In this document: positions 6,764 to 7,714 of the stretch, in pieces
How the letters are laid out: every line of letters starts with the position of its first letter
Position numbering within the stretch: position 1 is the stretch's first letter
Assembly: GCA_933226995.1 (NCBI GenBank)
Contig: CAKOFP010000076.1
Location: 1 to 7,714, forward strand
Length of the DNA stretch: 7,714 bases
Origin: Candidatus Nitrosopolaris rasttigaisensis
Lineage (GTDB): Archaea; Thermoproteota; Nitrososphaeria; Nitrososphaerales; Nitrososphaeraceae
Direction: 5' to 3'
The notes under the pieces: generated by a model
Seen by the model: the letters and a program-made list of their open reading frames with translations, nothing else
The model's database searches: none
Told to the model about the DNA's origin: nothing
Program-made: the position numbers and the translations under genes

Positions 6764-6771
6764 AAAAAAAA
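6764..6771 (-). terminator. T8 tract abutting the binding-protein stop codon
   Basis: On the minus strand the TAA stop (6774-6772) is followed at once by eight T residues and then the GC-rich block GGCGCCGGCGG. An oligo-T run of this length is a strong archaeal termination signal. Partial termination here would give more binding-protein mRNA than ATPase and permease mRNA, the ratio an importer needs. Confidence 0.5.
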
Positions 6772-7714
6772 TTAAGCGGTAGGAGTGGTTCTCTCCGGTA
6801 CTTGAATCTTCCCAGAAATTACGTCTTGGGTTAACTGGGCTAGCTTAGCCTTTACATTTGCAGGTACTTTAGTGTCTAGACTGTGGAACGGCGCTAAATA
6901 CACAATGCCATCTCCTGGACCTCCTTTACCTGTTTCAATTCCAGGTTTAGTCAGTTTGCCAACAAAGGTACCGTCTTTAACGCTTTTATACGCCTGGTCG
7001 TATGCCTTATCCATATCTATGACGAAAGAGGTAAGGACTGTGTTTGGTGCCAATTTGTTCTGGTCAGCGACCGCTCCAAATGCATATACACCTTTCCCTG
7101 CAGCCGCCTCAATAACACCATGACCAGATGTATCTGCTACGTGTAGCAAAAAGTCGGCGCCAGAATTAATTTGTGCTAATGCGGCTTCTCTTCCTTTAGC
7201 AGGATTATTAAAGTCATGCAAGTATGTACTAACTACCTTGATGTTCGGAGCGATGAACCTCGCGCCTTGCTTATATCCTTCGGCAATATTGATAATGTTC
7301 GGATATGTTTCTCCACCTACAAAACCAATTGTCCCAGTTTTAGACATCATGGCCGCAAGTGCTCCTAGCAGAAACGACCCCTGCTGCTGCATGGGGAATA
7401 TTGAAGCTACATTTGATGAGTTAACAAGGCCAGTCATGACCACAAATTTAATATCTGGATACGTCGGTGCCACCTTCACAATAGGATCTCCCCATTGAAA
7501 TCCTTGGGCAATTATCAGGTTAGCGCCTGCGTCGGCATAACCCGTTATCGTAGCCGCTATATCTGGAATTGCAATACTATCTGCTGACGTAAGGGCAACA
7601 CCGTATTTACTTTTCATTGCTTGTGTGGCATTGAATCCGACGGCTCCCCACCCTCCGTCATTAAACTTCGCATCGGTTACAAAAACTACTTTAAATGGGG
7701 TTGCTGGCTGTGCA
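6772..7714 (-). CDS. BMP-family substrate-binding protein (N-terminus beyond window edge)
   Basis: The frame runs off the right edge, so 313 residues are visible and the start is missing. The first visible residues AQPATPFKVVFVTDAKFNDG are the first strand of the mature BMP/PnrA fold, so only a signal or lipoprotein sequence and a short linker should be lost. Family blocks follow in order: DGGWGAVGF (19-27, with Trp22 at the usual aromatic ligand-stacking position), IIAQGFQWGDPIVKVAPTYPD, QQQGSFLLGALAAMMSKTGTIGFVGG, FNNPAKGREAALAQINSGADF and GVIEAAAGKGVYAFGAVADQN. This is the extracellular receptor of the importer encoded downstream. Characterised BMP proteins bind purine nucleosides; the enzymes across the convergent gap raise the possibility of a urea-like ligand, which the sequence alone cannot settle. 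A Met at 7617 is internal, not the start. The gene is first in the operon and is followed by T-tracts that may uncouple it from the ATPase. Confidence 0.93.
   Translation of the reverse strand, partial: AQPATPFKVVFVTDAKFNDGGWGAVGFNATQAMKSKYGVALTSADSIAIPDIAATITGYADAGANLIIAQGFQWGDPIVKVAPTYPDIKFVVMTGLVNSSNVASIFPMQQQGSFLLGALAAMMSKTGTIGFVGGETYPNIINIAEGYKQGARFIAPNIKVVSTYLHDFNNPAKGREAALAQINSGADFLLHVADTSGHGVIEAAAGKGVYAFGAVADQNKLAPNTVLTSFVIDMDKAYDQAYKSVKDGTFVGKLTKPGIETGKGGPGDGIVYLAPFHSLDTKVPANVKAKLAQLTQDVISGKIQVPERTTPTA

Noticed and set aside
6772..7617. Binding-protein start at the Met at 7617
   Set aside because: The same frame stays open to the window edge and the upstream residues (KVVFVTDAKFNDGGWG) are the conserved first strand of the BMP fold, so this Met is internal.
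1..7714. Mobile elements, CRISPR arrays or phage genes
   Set aside because: No transposase, integrase, terminal inverted repeats, target duplications or regularly spaced repeats are visible; the only repeats are the short promoter-region elements listed.

Overview
The window holds six protein genes and one likely small ORF. They form two small blocks that converge near position 2,870. The plus-strand block (30-2766) carries two amide-bond hydrolases: an amidase-signature enzyme and a cysteine hydrolase that closely resembles bacterial biuret hydrolase. The minus-strand block (2963-7714, read right to left) carries a complete BMP-family ABC importer: substrate-binding protein (N-terminus cut by the window edge), a double ATPase, and two membrane permeases. 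The ATPase and the two permeases are joined by 4-base ATGA overlaps, so they are almost certainly one operon.

Organism: the sequence is rather A+T-rich. Most genes lack a Shine-Dalgarno sequence at normal distance, an archaeal-type TATA element sits about 30 bases ahead of an ATG, and simple T-tracts follow stop codons. ATA and AGA/AGG codons are common. I infer an archaeon, most plausibly a Nitrososphaeria (Thaumarchaeota) soil lineage, where amidases, isochorismatase-like hydrolases and BMP importers are familiar. No taxonomic marker gene is present, so this assignment is inference only.

Layout: 30-1493 amidase; 1494-1738 AT-rich regulatory gap with hairpins, an operator-like palindrome, a 13-bp direct repeat and a TATA element; 1739-1873 a 44-codon small ORF that appears (nearly) leaderless and overlaps the next start; 1870-2766 biuret-hydrolase-like enzyme; 2767-2962 convergent terminator gap; 2963-3898 and 3895-4977 the two permeases; 4974-6620 the double ATPase; 6621-6771 a gap with T-tracts and a tandem 14-bp repeat; 6772-7714 substrate-binding protein.

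How it may work together (inference): the importer brings in a small nitrogen compound. BMP systems are classically known for purine nucleosides, but the neighbouring enzymes suggest a urea-derived compound. The cysteine hydrolase would release ammonia from biuret or a relative, and the amidase could hydrolyse the product (allophanate in the biuret pathway). In an ammonia oxidiser this would feed ammonia to both energy metabolism and assimilation. The enzyme chemistry is well supported by catalytic residues; the exact substrates and the link between transporter and enzymes are not shown by the sequence.
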